From the NCBI GenBank assembly GCA_910588295.1, contig CAJUQO010000001.1:87911-151910 (forward strand): a stretch of 64,000 nucleotides of DNA, read 5' to 3'. The translations under genes were made by a program, and so were the position numbers. Positions 9,804 to 20,400 of this stretch are shown piece by piece (position 1 is the stretch's first letter; each line of letters starts with the position of its first letter). The notes beneath the pieces were generated by a model. It searched no databases. It had not been told where the DNA came from and saw nothing but the letters and a program-made list of their open reading frames with translations. Source of the stretch: an uncultured Lachnospiraceae bacterium. GTDB taxonomy: Bacteria; Bacillota; Clostridia; Lachnospirales; Lachnospiraceae.

Positions 9804-9832
9804 ATTCTATACCATTTATGCCGAAAATGCAA
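9804..9832 (-). promoter_or_regulatory. Sigma-A promoter of lon
   Basis: Minus-strand TTGCAT, 17-base spacer, TAGAAT, ending about 15 bases before the CIRCE element, so the operator covers the first transcribed bases. Confidence 0.75.
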
Positions 9833-9844
9833 CAGAAAATATGT

Positions 9845-11173
9845 CTATCTTATCCGATATCCTTTTTTCCATGTACCTTTAAGATACCGCCCTACAAATA
9901 AGCCCGACCGGAAGATCCAGTCTAAAAGCATGGCGAGCCATACGCCTATGGCGCCCATCTGCATGTGGATGCCGAAGATTACGCTGAAACCGATTCGGAA
10001 TACGATCATAGAAAAAATTGACACCACCATGGTGTAGCGCACATCATTACAGGCACGCAGCATGTTCGGAAGAACGAAAGACAGAGGCCACAGGAAGATG
10101 GCTGAACCGTTATGGATCATAATAAGCTGTCTGGCCAACCGGGTTGTCTCCTCACCGAGATTGTAGATGGACAAGATCCAGGGCAGGGTGAGGAGGATCA
10201 CAATATTGACGATGGATGCATAGCGATACGTCATACCCAACAATTTTTTTGTATAATAGCGGATCTGGTTCTCGTCTCCCGCCCCCACGCAGCGGCCGAT
10301 CACGGATATCATGGCCAGACTGATGGCCTGCCCCACGATACAACCCACAGAATCCAGATTGTTGGCTACACCGTTGGCCGCGATCTGCACGGTGCCGAAG
10401 CCGGAGATGATACTGACCACCAGCACCCGGCCCAGCTGGAAGATACCGTTCTCAATGCCGCTGGGAATACCGATATACAAAATCCGTTTCACTACTGCAG
10501 GTTCAAAACGAAATCTCTCCCGGTTCAGATAAATCATATTATTCGGATTTTTCACCAGAATGTACAAGACTACAGCGGCCACAGCCCTGGAAACCAGGGA
10601 TGGCACAGCCACACCCGCCACACCCATGTGAAGGCCAAAAATACAGAGGGCATTTCCCGCGATATTGATCCCATTCATGATCAGTGACACCTGAAAGGTA
10701 ACCTTGGAATTACCCATAGCCCGAAACAGAGCCGCACAGCACTGGTATACGGCCAGGAAGGGGAAAGACAGGGCGGAAATCACCAGATAGATGATGGCGC
10801 TGTCCATGACATCCTGGTCAATGCTGCCGAAAAACAAACGCAGCAGAGGCGTTTTCAGCAAAATACATACCACCGTAACAATAACCGAGATCACCCCCGC
10901 CGAAACGATGAGCTGGCGTGCCGATGCACAGGCTTTATCCCGTTTGCCCGCCCCCAGATACTGGGATGTCACCACGCTGCCGCCGGTGGCCAAGGCTGCC
11001 AAGATACTGATGATCAGGTTATTGACCATATCTACCAGGGACACCCCCGATATGGCTGCTTCGCCCACCGAAGAGACCATCATCGTGTCGGCCATGCCCA
11101 CACAAATGACCAGGGCCTGTTCAAGCAACAGCGGAATGATCAATTTTCTTAAGTTTTCTCCAGAGAAAAGCAT
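9845..11173 (-). CDS. MATE-family multidrug/metabolite exporter
   Basis: Integral membrane protein of 442 residues, the usual MATE length, with about 12 hydrophobic segments arranged in two similar halves. Typical features are LIIPLLLEQALVICVGMADT at the N terminus and PSGIENGIFQLGRV starting the second half, matching the DinF/NorM-like clostridial branch. These carriers expel cationic drugs or metabolites using Na+ or H+ gradients; the substrate here is unknown. AAGGAAG precedes ATG. Monocistronic, lying downstream of purB on the same strand and ending just before the lon promoter. Confidence 0.93.
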   Translation of the reverse strand: MLFSGENLRKLIIPLLLEQALVICVGMADTMMVSSVGEAAISGVSLVDMVNNLIISILAALATGGSVVTSQYLGAGKRDKACASARQLIVSAGVISVIVTVVCILLKTPLLRLFFGSIDQDVMDSAIIYLVISALSFPFLAVYQCCAALFRAMGNSKVTFQVSLIMNGINIAGNALCIFGLHMGVAGVAVPSLVSRAVAAVVLYILVKNPNNMIYLNRERFRFEPAVVKRILYIGIPSGIENGIFQLGRVLVVSIISGFGTVQIAANGVANNLDSVGCIVGQAISLAMISVIGRCVGAGDENQIRYYTKKLLGMTYRYASIVNIVILLTLPWILSIYNLGEETTRLARQLIMIHNGSAIFLWPLSFVLPNMLRACNDVRYTMVVSIFSMIVFRIGFSVIFGIHMQMGAIGVWLAMLLDWIFRSGLFVGRYLKGTWKKGYRIR

Positions 11174-11369
11174 TACTATCTTCCTTCTTCCTTTTTTAAT
11201 ATCTATTCTATCAATCTACTTTCAGCTATGTAAGCACTTACACTTCCAAAGTCCATTTATTCTACAGCGAATCGTTACAATTTTCAAGATGATCTTCCAC
11301 CAAAAATTCTTGCGGCGCAAAACAGCAGCCCTGATCACTCAGAGCCGCCGTAAATTCACGCTATAAAAA

Positions 11370-12800
11370 TTATACATTAATGCTGGCCCTCATGCCCAGC
11401 CATTCCCTGTTCTCCTCCAGCGCCGGCCTCACCACCTGGGCGAGAAAAGCTTCCGTCTGTTCCTTTGCCCGGCCTGTGTATTTTGCCGGATCCATGGTTT
11501 TCTGCAGATCCTCCAGAGACAAATTGAAGGACGGGTCTGCCGCAATCAGTTCCAGAAGGTTATTCTCTTTCCCTTCCACCTTCACATGCTTTCCTGCTTC
11601 CATGGACAGGACGCGGATCTTCTCGTGAAGTTCCTGGCGGTCGCCGCCGGCCTTCACCGCGTCCATCATGATATTTTCTGTCGCCATGAAAGGCAGCTCG
11701 CTCATGAGCCGTTTCTCAATAACTTTAGGATAAACCACCAGCCCGTCCACCACGTTCATGTACAGATCCAGGATACCGTCCACGGCCAGGAATGCCTCGG
11801 GAACGCTGAGGCGTTTATTGGCGGAATCATCCAGGGTACGCTCAAACCACTGGGTGGCGGAGGTGACCATCGGATTTAACACGTCCACCATAACATAGCG
11901 GGACAGAGAGGCAATGCGCTCGCTGCGCATGGGATTCCTCTTATACGCCATGGCAGAAGAACCAATCTGGGATTTTTCAAAGGGCTCCTCGATCTCTTTC
12001 AGGTGCTGCAAAAGACGGATGTCATTGGAAAACTTGTGGGCGCTGGCAGCGATACCGGCCAGCACATTCACCACACGGGTATCCACCTTGCGGGAATAGG
12101 TCTGCCCCGACACGGGATAGCAGGAGGCAAAGCCCATCTTTTCGGCGATCATCGGGTCAATTTTATCGATGGTCTCCTGGTCGCCGCCGAACAGCTCCAG
12201 GAAGCTGGCCTGAGTACCCGTAGTACCCTTGCTGCCCAGAAGCTTCATGCTGTCGATCACATGGCACAGATCCTCATAGTCCAGCATCAGTTCCTGCATC
12301 CACAGCGTGGCGCGCTTACCCACCGTAGTGGGCTGGGCCGGCTGGAAATGGGTGAAAGCCAGGGTGGGGAGGGCTTTGTACTCCTCCGCGAATTTTGCCA
12401 GCTCTGCCAGAACGTTTACCAGCTTTTTCTTCACCAGCTTTAAGGCCTCGGTCATCACGATGATATCCGTATTGTCCCCCACATAGCAGGAGGTAGCCCC
12501 CAGATGGATGATGGGCTTGGCCTTTGGGCACTGTACGCCAAAGGCGTAGACATGGGACATTACGTCATGGCGCACCTCCTTCTCCCGGGCTTTTGCCACA
12601 TCATAATTGATATCTTCCACGTGGGCCTTCATCTCGTCGATCTGCTCCTGGGTGATATCAAGCCCCAGCTCCTTCTCCGTCTCCGCCAGGGCGATCCACA
12701 GGCGCCTCCAGGTGCGGAATTTCATGTCCGGAGAAAAAATATACTGCATCTCCTTACTGGCATAACGTTCGGACAGCGGGCTTACATATTTATCACTCAT
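11370..12800 (-). CDS. purB: Adenylosuccinate lyase
   Basis: Cleaves SAICAR to AICAR and adenylosuccinate to AMP, releasing fumarate. 476 residues, fumarase/aspartase superfamily. The signature loop SSAMAYKRNPMRSE near residue 275 carries the catalytic Ser region (family form SSxMPYKRNP; here the P is A, as I recall for the longer clostridial type). HLGATSCYVGDN and TTGTQASFLELF are the other two conserved regions. It starts 26 bases after the purF stop, so purF-purB form an operon. A short AT-rich gap with no clear terminator follows. Confidence 0.96.
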   Translation of the reverse strand: MSDKYVSPLSERYASKEMQYIFSPDMKFRTWRRLWIALAETEKELGLDITQEQIDEMKAHVEDINYDVAKAREKEVRHDVMSHVYAFGVQCPKAKPIIHLGATSCYVGDNTDIIVMTEALKLVKKKLVNVLAELAKFAEEYKALPTLAFTHFQPAQPTTVGKRATLWMQELMLDYEDLCHVIDSMKLLGSKGTTGTQASFLELFGGDQETIDKIDPMIAEKMGFASCYPVSGQTYSRKVDTRVVNVLAGIAASAHKFSNDIRLLQHLKEIEEPFEKSQIGSSAMAYKRNPMRSERIASLSRYVMVDVLNPMVTSATQWFERTLDDSANKRLSVPEAFLAVDGILDLYMNVVDGLVVYPKVIEKRLMSELPFMATENIMMDAVKAGGDRQELHEKIRVLSMEAGKHVKVEGKENNLLELIAADPSFNLSLEDLQKTMDPAKYTGRAKEQTEAFLAQVVRPALEENREWLGMRASINV

Positions 12801-12826
12801 AAAAACCTCCCAATATTTTCCTATAA

Positions 12827-14296
12827 TCAGTATTTTTTAACAGAATCCTTTTTATCATATTCTCCCCGTATATCCTCTTTGGGCGGATCAATGGGATATT
12901 TGCCGGTAAAACAGCCTGTGCAGATGCTTTTTCCCCCGGCCAGTTCCGGAAGCCGCGACAGCTCCAGATAATGCAGGGAATCCGCGCCGATGATCCGGCA
13001 GATCTCGCCCACGGAACGATTGTACGCGATGAGCTGCTCCCGCACCGGCACATCGGTGCCGAAATAGCAGGGCCATAAGAACGGCGGGGAACTGACCATC
13101 ATATGTACCTCTTTTGCCCCGGCTTCCCGCAGCATAGTCACAATGCGGTTGCTGGTGGTTCCCCGGACGATGGAATCATCAATCAATACGATCCGTTTCC
13201 CCCGGACCGCCTCACGGAGCACATTCAGTTTGACCTGCACGCTGGACTCCCGGCTGCTCTGCCGGGGCTTGATAAAGGTACGCCCCACATAGCTGTTTTT
13301 CACAAAGACCGTACCGTAGGGGATGCCGGACTGCAGCGCGTAACCCATGGCGGCGGCATTGCCAGACTCGGGCACCCCCGCCACCAGATCCGCCTCCACC
13401 GGCGCGTCCATAGCCAGAAACTTACCTGCCAGAATACGGGAATCATACACGCTCCTGCCCTCCAGGCGACTGTCCAGACGAGCAAAATAGATGTACTCAA
13501 AAATGCAGCGGGCCCTGTCCTTCTCCGCCAGACACATGCTCCTGTCCGAAGCAATATGCCCGTTTTTATCGATCGTGACCACTTCGCCCGGCTCCACATC
13601 CCGGATAAACTCGGCGCCCACCGTATCCAGGGCGCAGCTCTCGGAGCAGAGGATATAGGCATTGTCCCGTCTGCCGATACACAGAGGCCGGAAACCCTGG
13701 GGATCACGCACACCCATCAGCTTTCTAGGGGAAGCCACCACCAGGGAGTACGCACCTTTCAACTTCCTGGCCGCCCGGATCACGGCCTCCTCGGCGCTCT
13801 TCGCCTTCACCCTCTCTCTGGCAATATGGTAAGCGATGATCTCCGTGTCAATCGTCGTCTGGAAAATGGCCCCTCCGTACTCCAGCTCCCGCCGAAGCTC
13901 CGGGGTATTAATCAGATTGCCGTTGTGGGCCAGGGCCAGGGTTCCCTTGACATAATTAAGCACCAGCGGCTGGGCGTTCTCCCTGGTAGATGCCCCCGCC
14001 GTGGAATAGCGCACATGGCCCACGCCGATATTTCCTTTCAGACCCTCCAGATGTTCCGGAGCGAACACCTCGTTCACCAGGCCCATACCCTTGTGGGCCC
14101 TGACCACGTTGGGACCGTCCGTATCACTGACCGCGATCCCGCAGCTCTCCTGCCCCCGGTGCTGCAGGGCCATCAGCCCATAATAGATCGTGGAGGCCAC
14201 ATCTTTGCCGTCCAAGTCGTAAATCCCAAACACCCCGCACTCCTCGCCGGGCTTATCCGTATCTTCCCAAGTCTCATATTCTGTCTGCATCGTCAA
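12827..14296 (-). CDS. purF: Amidophosphoribosyltransferase (glutamine PRPP amidotransferase)
   Basis: Commits PRPP to purine synthesis by transferring glutamine amide nitrogen. About 489 residues: a class II glutaminase domain whose nucleophile Cys lies in GEECGVFGIYD, preceded by a propeptide of about 18 residues that must be removed as in Bacillus PurF, then a phosphoribosyltransferase domain with the PRPP loop VLIDDSIVRGTTS near residue 360. C-terminal cysteines (ICTGCFTGKYP) fit a 4Fe-4S cluster of the Bacillus type. Two starts compete: TTG at 14296 (5 bases after GAGAGG) and ATG at 14290; I give the longer. First gene of purF-purB. Confidence 0.95.
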   Translation of the reverse strand: MTMQTEYETWEDTDKPGEECGVFGIYDLDGKDVASTIYYGLMALQHRGQESCGIAVSDTDGPNVVRAHKGMGLVNEVFAPEHLEGLKGNIGVGHVRYSTAGASTRENAQPLVLNYVKGTLALAHNGNLINTPELRRELEYGGAIFQTTIDTEIIAYHIARERVKAKSAEEAVIRAARKLKGAYSLVVASPRKLMGVRDPQGFRPLCIGRRDNAYILCSESCALDTVGAEFIRDVEPGEVVTIDKNGHIASDRSMCLAEKDRARCIFEYIYFARLDSRLEGRSVYDSRILAGKFLAMDAPVEADLVAGVPESGNAAAMGYALQSGIPYGTVFVKNSYVGRTFIKPRQSSRESSVQVKLNVLREAVRGKRIVLIDDSIVRGTTSNRIVTMLREAGAKEVHMMVSSPPFLWPCYFGTDVPVREQLIAYNRSVGEICRIIGADSLHYLELSRLPELAGGKSICTGCFTGKYPIDPPKEDIRGEYDKKDSVKKY

Positions 14297-14384
14297 CCGG
14301 ACCTCTCTCTAATCTGCCTGTCTCACATATTATCTGTACGATTGCGCCTGCCGCAGCGTCCGGCACAAATCAAGCAACACAAAA

Positions 14385-14425
14385 CAAATTTACCGCAGCG
14401 CTTTTACGCACTCTGCGGTAAATCC
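14385..14425 (-). terminator. Terminator after purC
   Basis: ATTTACCGCAG at 14388-14398 pairs perfectly with CTGCGGTAAAT at 14413-14423 (11 bp); on the minus strand a T-rich tract follows. It separates purC from purF. Confidence 0.8.
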
Positions 14426-14440
14426 CAAAAAAATACCCGT

Positions 14441-15151
14441 TTAAGCCAGCCCCAGCCGCTTAAATACCTCGTTGTATGCCTCTTCCACATTTCCGAGATC
14501 CCTGCGGAAACGGTCCTTATCCAGTTTTTCATTGGTATTCACATCCCACAGCCTGCAGGTGTCCGGAGAAACCTCATCGGCCAGAATGATCGTACCGTCG
14601 GGCAGACGTCCGAACTCGATCTTGAAATCGATCAGTTTCATACCCGCATTCAGGAAATAGGCTTTCATGATCTCATTGATCTTCAGGGTATAGGAGCGGA
14701 TTGTCTCAATCTCCTCCTTCTTCGCCAAGCCCAGGGCCAGGGCGTAATCGTCATTGATAAAAGGATCGCCCAGATCGTCGTCCTTGTAGCTGAACTCCAC
14801 AATGGGGCAAAGGAGCTGACGCCCTTCTTCCACGCCCATTCTCTTGGAAAAGCTTCCGGCGGCCACGTTTCTCACGATCACCTCCAGCGGAACGATCTCC
14901 ACTTTCTTGACCGCTGTCTCTCTGTCGCTCAGCTCCTCCACCAGATGGGTCGGAATCCCTTCCTTTTCGATCAGCCTGAATACATGATTGGTCATACGGT
15001 TGTTGACAACACCCTTGCCCACGATCGTGCCCTTTTTCTCGCCGTTAAATGCCGTGGCATCATCTTTGTAATCCACAATCACAATGCCCTCCACATCCGT
15101 GGCAAATACTTTTTTGGCTTTTCCCTCGTAAAGCTGCTCCAGTTTTTTCAT
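14441..15151 (-). CDS. purC: Phosphoribosylaminoimidazole-succinocarboxamide synthase (SAICAR synthetase)
   Basis: Joins CAIR and aspartate with ATP, the step before PurB. 236 residues, the normal short bacterial form. Visible hallmarks are [10 protein letters not shown] (ATP-binding Lys), [29 protein letters not shown] and [14 protein letters not shown]. It has its own promoter and terminator, yet lies immediately upstream of purF on the same strand, so the purine genes are clustered but separately transcribed. RBS GAGAAAGG before ATG. Confidence 0.97.
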   Translation of the reverse strand: MKKLEQLYEGKAKKVFATDVEGIVIVDYKDDATAFNGEKKGTIVGKGVVNNRMTNHVFRLIEKEGIPTHLVEELSDRETAVKKVEIVPLEVIVRNVAAGSFSKRMGVEEGRQLLCPIVEFSYKDDDLGDPFINDDYALALGLAKKEEIETIRSYTLKINEIMKAYFLNAGMKLIDFKIEFGRLPDGTIILADEVSPDTCRLWDVNTNEKLDKDRFRRDLGNVEEAYNEVFKRLGLA

Positions 15152-15211
15152 GATAACCGCCTTTCTCTCGTATATACATTTAAAGAATTACCATTTATAA
15201 AATTCGGAGAT

Positions 15212-15241
15212 ATTATAGCCCAGGCCTCCGTCGAAAAGCAA
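15212..15241 (-). promoter_or_regulatory. Sigma-A promoter of purC
   Basis: Minus-strand TTGCTT, 18-base spacer, TATAAT, about 60 bases before the purC start. Confidence 0.6.
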
Positions 15242-15296
15242 GATGACAATAGCCGAATTTTCGCCGGATTTTTCCGCTTTCCTCGTGAAGTCTGCA

Positions 15297-16133
15297 TTAA
15301 AAACCTGTGTTTCTGTGATACCCGTCGGTGAGTTCCGCCAGGAAATGATCCATTTCCTCCTCGTATTCCCGCTGTCTGCCCTGCTTTTTGTGCTCCAGGA
15401 TCCCCGCGTAACGCTCCCCGGACCGAGTCTGCCACAGAGAATCCCTGGTCTCCTCGATCTTCTGCTTTAGCTCCGCCAAAATCTTGTCCTCGACGCCGAG
15501 CTTTGCGGCCTCCTCGTCCATTCCCTTCTCATCCCCGGCCATATACACGGCCGTTAAATAGCTCCGCAGCACCGACTGGGTAGACAGGTACTCCCAGGCT
15601 TTGCGGAAACACTCTTTCGCCTCATCCATTTGCAGCAGCCGGGCATAGGCGCAGCCCATATTATGGTACACGCTGCCGGTGAACTGGCTGCCGGTGATAT
15701 CCTTCCCCTGCATGGACAGACAGGTACGGTAAACCTGAACCGCATTCATGTATTTCTCATGGCCAAACAGATAGTCGCCCTTGATTTTCTGTTTCGTCAC
15801 CCGGGGCTGGGACTCAAACTGGTTCAGCCGGACGCTAAACATGCGAAACTCCTCGTGGGACAGGTAGTGGATCTCTTTGAAAACAGGAAGGATCACGGCG
15901 CTGACCGACGCCTCCTGATCGAGAAGCTGCATCATACGCCGGGCCAGCACATCCATGCTCAGCTCGTCCCGCAGCCAGTAGCACAGCTGTTCATTCAATA
16001 TACTTTCGTCCAGCAGGTAAATATTATGATACAGATAGAAGCACAGCTCCTCAATGGAATAGATATTCACACTGATATTTTCTATATAAAAGGGGATCTC
16101 ACTCCTTTTTGTCTTGCACAGAATATAACTCAT
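15297..16133 (-). CDS. TPR-like helical protein, third gene of the Hsp70-like/DUF5717 operon
   Basis: 278 residues with no signal peptide or membrane segment, so cytosolic. The N-terminal 110 residues (YSIEELCFYLYHNIYLLDES) are a domain I do not recognise. Residues 120-215 read like two or three tetratricopeptide units (YLFGHEKYMNAVQVYRTCLS, then VYHNMGCAYARLLQMDEAKE CF), which usually bind peptides or partners. The C terminus is charged and probably coiled. It begins 20 bases after the DUF5716 stop, so it belongs to one transcript with the two genes before it. Function unknown; an adaptor role for the Hsp70-like partner is inference. Confidence 0.75.
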   Translation of the reverse strand: MSYILCKTKRSEIPFYIENISVNIYSIEELCFYLYHNIYLLDESILNEQLCYWLRDELSMDVLARRMMQLLDQEASVSAVILPVFKEIHYLSHEEFRMFSVRLNQFESQPRVTKQKIKGDYLFGHEKYMNAVQVYRTCLSMQGKDITGSQFTGSVYHNMGCAYARLLQMDEAKECFRKAWEYLSTQSVLRSYLTAVYMAGDEKGMDEEAAKLGVEDKILAELKQKIEETRDSLWQTRSGERYAGILEHKKQGRQREYEEEMDHFLAELTDGYHRNTGF

Positions 16134-16152
16134 GTCGCCTCTCTCCCTGTCG

Positions 16153-17397
16153 TCAATTGATCATAGTCTCCTGCCAGACCTTTCCACTGGAAGGGTACAG
16201 ATCCCCAAATCCCAGATCCGTCACCCGTATCTGCATCTGCCGGGCCGACGTAAACTCCAGGTGCACCGCCAGCCGGGTAGCCTTCGGCGGCCTCTCCGGC
16301 AGACCAGGAAGCTTCATGCCGATCACTCGCCTGTCCTTGGCGCTCATCTCCCCCACCACCAGTTTCAGGCTGTCCTCGCCGTCCAGCAGCAGCTCGCACT
16401 CCGCCACCGCATCATACCAGTTAATGCCGCCGAACACCAGAGGATAGTAGCCCTTTACGCCGTTGATCAGCATATCCATACCCACATTATGGCGCACCAT
16501 ATCCTTGCCCATATACAGATAGGCTTTCAGCCGCCTGTCCTCCACCCTCTCTCGGGCCGCCTGACAGGCTCCCCGGGCATAGAGATCATCGCCGGAAAAG
16601 ATTTTTCGCTGTGACTTGCCCAAAAGCGCCACCGATTTCTTCGCCCAGTCCCGGGAAAATCCCTCGCCCACCAGGTACACAGCGGCATAAACGCCGTTGT
16701 CCAGCGACTGGCTGATCAGATCACAGAATTCCTCATCCCTTTTTGCGGGCTCCTCGCTGAGTACCGTTCTCTGGCCCGCCACATAGGATACCATAGCCGG
16801 GCGGGTCTTCTGATCCACGTCCAGCCGGGCAAAAGATACTTCCTGATTCTCAAAAACAAACAGGCCTACTTTCCGTCCCCTGTTTTCCACCCGGTTAGAA
16901 AAGGTCTCATAGAAAAAGCTCTCCTCATAAGCCTGTACCGAACAGCGCTCCGGCTTAAAGCCCAGGCACCGGTAAGCCGCCCGGACATTGTCCACCAGGG
17001 TCTTGGATACCCTGGGAGCCGTCAACATAAAGGAGGTGATCCGCCCCAGAGGATTGCTCAGCCCCAAAAGGCGCAGGGATTCCCGGATGAACACGGCCAG
17101 CAGCTCGCCGGGCTCATATTCCTTTCCCGCCACAGGCGTGGCTTCCCGGCCCTGGCACAGTCCATACAGATTTCCCACAAAGCTTTCCCCCTTCTGGGAA
17201 GAAAAATATTCGGCCTCCGGCCCGAAATGCCAGTTTTGCCCGTCCGACGTACTGATACAGTTCGGAAAAGAAGTGTCGGGATTACCCACTTTCACGGGCA
17301 GGGACACGGCTTCATCACTCTGGCGGTTGTAATAACAGATCTGGGAGGATGTCCTGCCAAACTCAAAACCCAGAAGTATATTTCTTGTCTCGTTCAT
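16153..17397 (-). CDS. Actin/Hsp70-fold ATPase-like protein (recalled as DUF5716)
   Basis: 414 residues, cytosolic. The fold is suggested by ILLGFEFGRTSSQICYYN at the N terminus (phosphate-1-like loop of DnaK), FMLTAPRVSKTLVDNVRAAY near 122 (as in the Hsp70 P-x-x-x-x-x-x-R/A region), AVYLVGEGFSRDWAKKS near 235 (adenosine-type motif with a VGEG glycine turn) and GDDLYARGACQAA near 267 (as DnaK DEAVALGAA). The last 130 residues (LAVHLEFTSARQMQIRVTDL) resemble a beta-rich substrate-binding region. The match is motif-level only; several canonical nucleotide ligands are changed. It sits 11 bases after the 1176-residue gene and 20 before a TPR gene, suggesting a three-part chaperone-like complex. 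Confidence 0.7.
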   Translation of the reverse strand: MNETRNILLGFEFGRTSSQICYYNRQSDEAVSLPVKVGNPDTSFPNCISTSDGQNWHFGPEAEYFSSQKGESFVGNLYGLCQGREATPVAGKEYEPGELLAVFIRESLRLLGLSNPLGRITSFMLTAPRVSKTLVDNVRAAYRCLGFKPERCSVQAYEESFFYETFSNRVENRGRKVGLFVFENQEVSFARLDVDQKTRPAMVSYVAGQRTVLSEEPAKRDEEFCDLISQSLDNGVYAAVYLVGEGFSRDWAKKSVALLGKSQRKIFSGDDLYARGACQAARERVEDRRLKAYLYMGKDMVRHNVGMDMLINGVKGYYPLVFGGINWYDAVAECELLLDGEDSLKLVVGEMSAKDRRVIGMKLPGLPERPPKATRLAVHLEFTSARQMQIRVTDLGFGDLYPSSGKVWQETMIN

Positions 17398-17408
17398 CCC
17401 TCCGCCTC

Positions 17409-20400
17409 CTACAGAATCGTAAATATCTGCTCACTCAAAGTATCCTGTTTCAGATAATCCAGCATCAGCTTATCTGTTTCTTCCTGCCTTTTCAGCTGGC
17501 GGGAAGCCAGTATCCGGTTCAGCATCTGGTATTTTGTATATCCGTCCACCTCCACCTGCTCCCGGACTGCCTGGCGCATCTCGGTACGGATCCGTTCCTT
17601 CCCGTGCTCCCTGACCAGATAATACTCTACAGTTTCCCCGTAAAACAACAGAAATTCTTTTACAAATATGCCCTGGAACATATCTTTCATGGGTTCGCAG
17701 CGAAATTCCTCGCTGCCCGCCCCGCCCCGTACCAGACGGTAGTAGATCGTGATTTTATCGCCGGGACTGGCCTTTTCCTCAATAAACAGCCGATCCTCCA
17801 GCTGGTAAGCCTGAATCAGCTCCGGCGGCAGCTCCTGGTAAAACGAAAAGCGGATGCCGTGTCTGTGCAGCCAGTCAAGCTGAACACGCACCATCTCCCG
17901 CTGCCTGTCATCCATCTCCGAACGATACGTATAATCTTTCAAAACAGCCAGGCGGCAGATCGGATTGCAGTCCTCCTTCTCCTCCACCAGACGCTCCAAC
18001 TGGCTGCCGATGCGGTTCGGCATGGCATCATCTGCCATAAACCAGTTGAATGCGCAGTAAACCAGAAAAGATTCCACCACCATCCGGCTGGTCTCCCCTC
18101 TCTGGTAGCTCTTGAGGATCTTCTCGGGATCCCGCAGAGGACGCCGCACATACATAGACAGAATCAACAGCTCCTCATCCATGGGTTTGGAATCCACATT
18201 TTTGTCCGGCAGCCTGTCCCGGATATCATTCATCACTGACAGCGGACCCACATAATTGTCCCGCAAATAAGTCAGGATAGCCGTATTCACCTTATTTTTC
18301 CCGAACAATTCAAAAGCCAGACAGATCAGCTCATCATTCTCCGCGTAGTGGGTCTCTTCTATGATCCGTGTGCACAGCGTATACAGATGCCGGATATCAA
18401 TATGCTCATACCCGTATTTGGTGACGATATCAAATGCCTCCGTATACATCCGCCTCTGCATCAGAGCCCGTATCACAAGGGGCTTATTCCTCTTGGCAAA
18501 CTCATCCTCCAGAATCAGTTTCAGCACCTTCTCCGGCATCTCTTCCTTGTCATGCTTTGTATAATATTCCAGCACCCTGGTTCCGGCCATAAAACGGCAT
18601 TCCCCAATGAACCTGTCATCCTCCGCGATGCGCAGGAAGCTGGCCAGATTGTCCTTCGATACCGGCATTTTCTCCAGCCGGGGCGCCATGCTGTGCACCA
18701 GCAGGCCGAAAGAACGGGCATCCTCCGCCTGACAGGCAGCCACATAATGATCGCAGTCCATCAACCGCTGCCTCTCACACGGTACCGTGACACCGTAGCG
18801 GCGCTTCATTCCATCCTCAAACAGAATCTCCTCATCCTCCGTGTAAAGCTGTACAAAAGCCTGTCCGTCCCGCATCGGGTAGACTGCCTCCTGACACAGA
18901 TAAGGACTCACCACCGCCACCTGGCGGATCTTTTTGTCTGCACAGACAATTTTCTGGGTGAACATTACGCCGGATATGGCCTCCGCCATCCTCTGCCCCG
19001 TGATCCGCCGGATAAACTCCTGATAGATCAGGGCATAATCTTCATTCATCCTTCCTTTATCCAGCTGTTCCAGCGCAAACCGCCCCATAGCCTCCCGGTA
19101 ACTCATATATGTCACCTTGTCCGTCTCCTGATTGCGGATCACGTTAGCATAGACAAACGCTTTCTGGCTATCGGAAAGCCTGTTATTGTACACAAAATAC
19201 AGACGGATTACCTGGGGGAACACCTCGGTGAAAGGCATCTGCATGGTCTCGATATAGTACTCATACAGGCCGGTCATGCGGATCTGCTCCTCCACAGCCA
19301 GGGCGTACCAGCGGAAATATTCCTTTCGCTCCGGCCGCTCCATCATCACCAGGCGCACGATGGCTGTCAGCACCTCCCTGTCCGGCTTCACATCATAGCA
19401 GGCGCATAAAACCCTGTAGACAATGGGCCGAAAACGCTTCTCATGCTGGGCCAGGCAGGCTGTCTTGACCGCCATCTCCTCTGTCAGCCGCCCCGCATGG
19501 ATCGCAAAAAGAAGAGTATGCAAGATCATTGGGGAGAGTTTTTTCAGCTGATTGATATCGCGGTGTATGATTTTCCACACCGCCATATAAAAGTAGGGGC
19601 TGATGCAGTCCATCTGCTCCATCTTTTCCAGTTCCAGCATCCGACGGGTATCCGTAAACTCCGGGTTCTCCTCCAGCCACACCCATAGCAGGGGAAAACT
19701 GTCCAGGTTTCTCTCATGGAGACTGTAAAGCCGTTCCCGGATATCCTCCTGAACACCTAAAAGCCCCACCTTTTTCTTCATATAGAGGGCCAGTCCCTCC
19801 AGTTCCCCTTCGTCATCACCAAATACGGTCTCTTTCAGGGGCCAACAGGCAGCCACCGCTTCCGCCATCTCCCGGTTTTCGTGGTGCAGCATGGTCAGAT
19901 AGAGGTACTGGGCCGGCTGCATACGTCCCTGATTCTCAATCTCCCGCAGACAGTCCACGGTATTCTCTTTCCACCGGGCCGCGTCGATGCTTTCCATACA
20001 ATAGGCGAGGAGCTGGCGATTCAGAAAAACTTCCTCTTTCTTTCTTCTGGCCGCCTCCGCATCCCGTGTACCCTGAGCCGTAACCGTCAGCACATAGACC
20101 AGCGTACCGTAGACCGTATGGATAAAAATACGCCCATAGTTCCTGCCCTTCCGCAGACGCTCCCTGCGCACTACATACTCCAGGCCATAGGCGCTGCCGA
20201 TAAAATCCTCCGAAGTAATGACCTTTTTTTCTACCTGGATGAAATCTCCCTCGATCTCAATCTCCATACGGACATAACCCCAGGTATTTTTATAAATATA
20301 GAGTGTATCTTTCTGAGAACGCTTCACATCGTCAAATATTTTCTCATCCCGGTCGATGCGCAGACTGACAGCTTCTTTTTTGCCCGCCGCCACCAGAAAT

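Noticed and set aside
13103-15331. 742-codon open frame on the plus strand over purF and purC
   Set aside because: It lies antisense to two complete, conserved enzymes, has no ribosome site and its product is His/Pro/Gln-rich, the usual shadow of a GC-rich gene.
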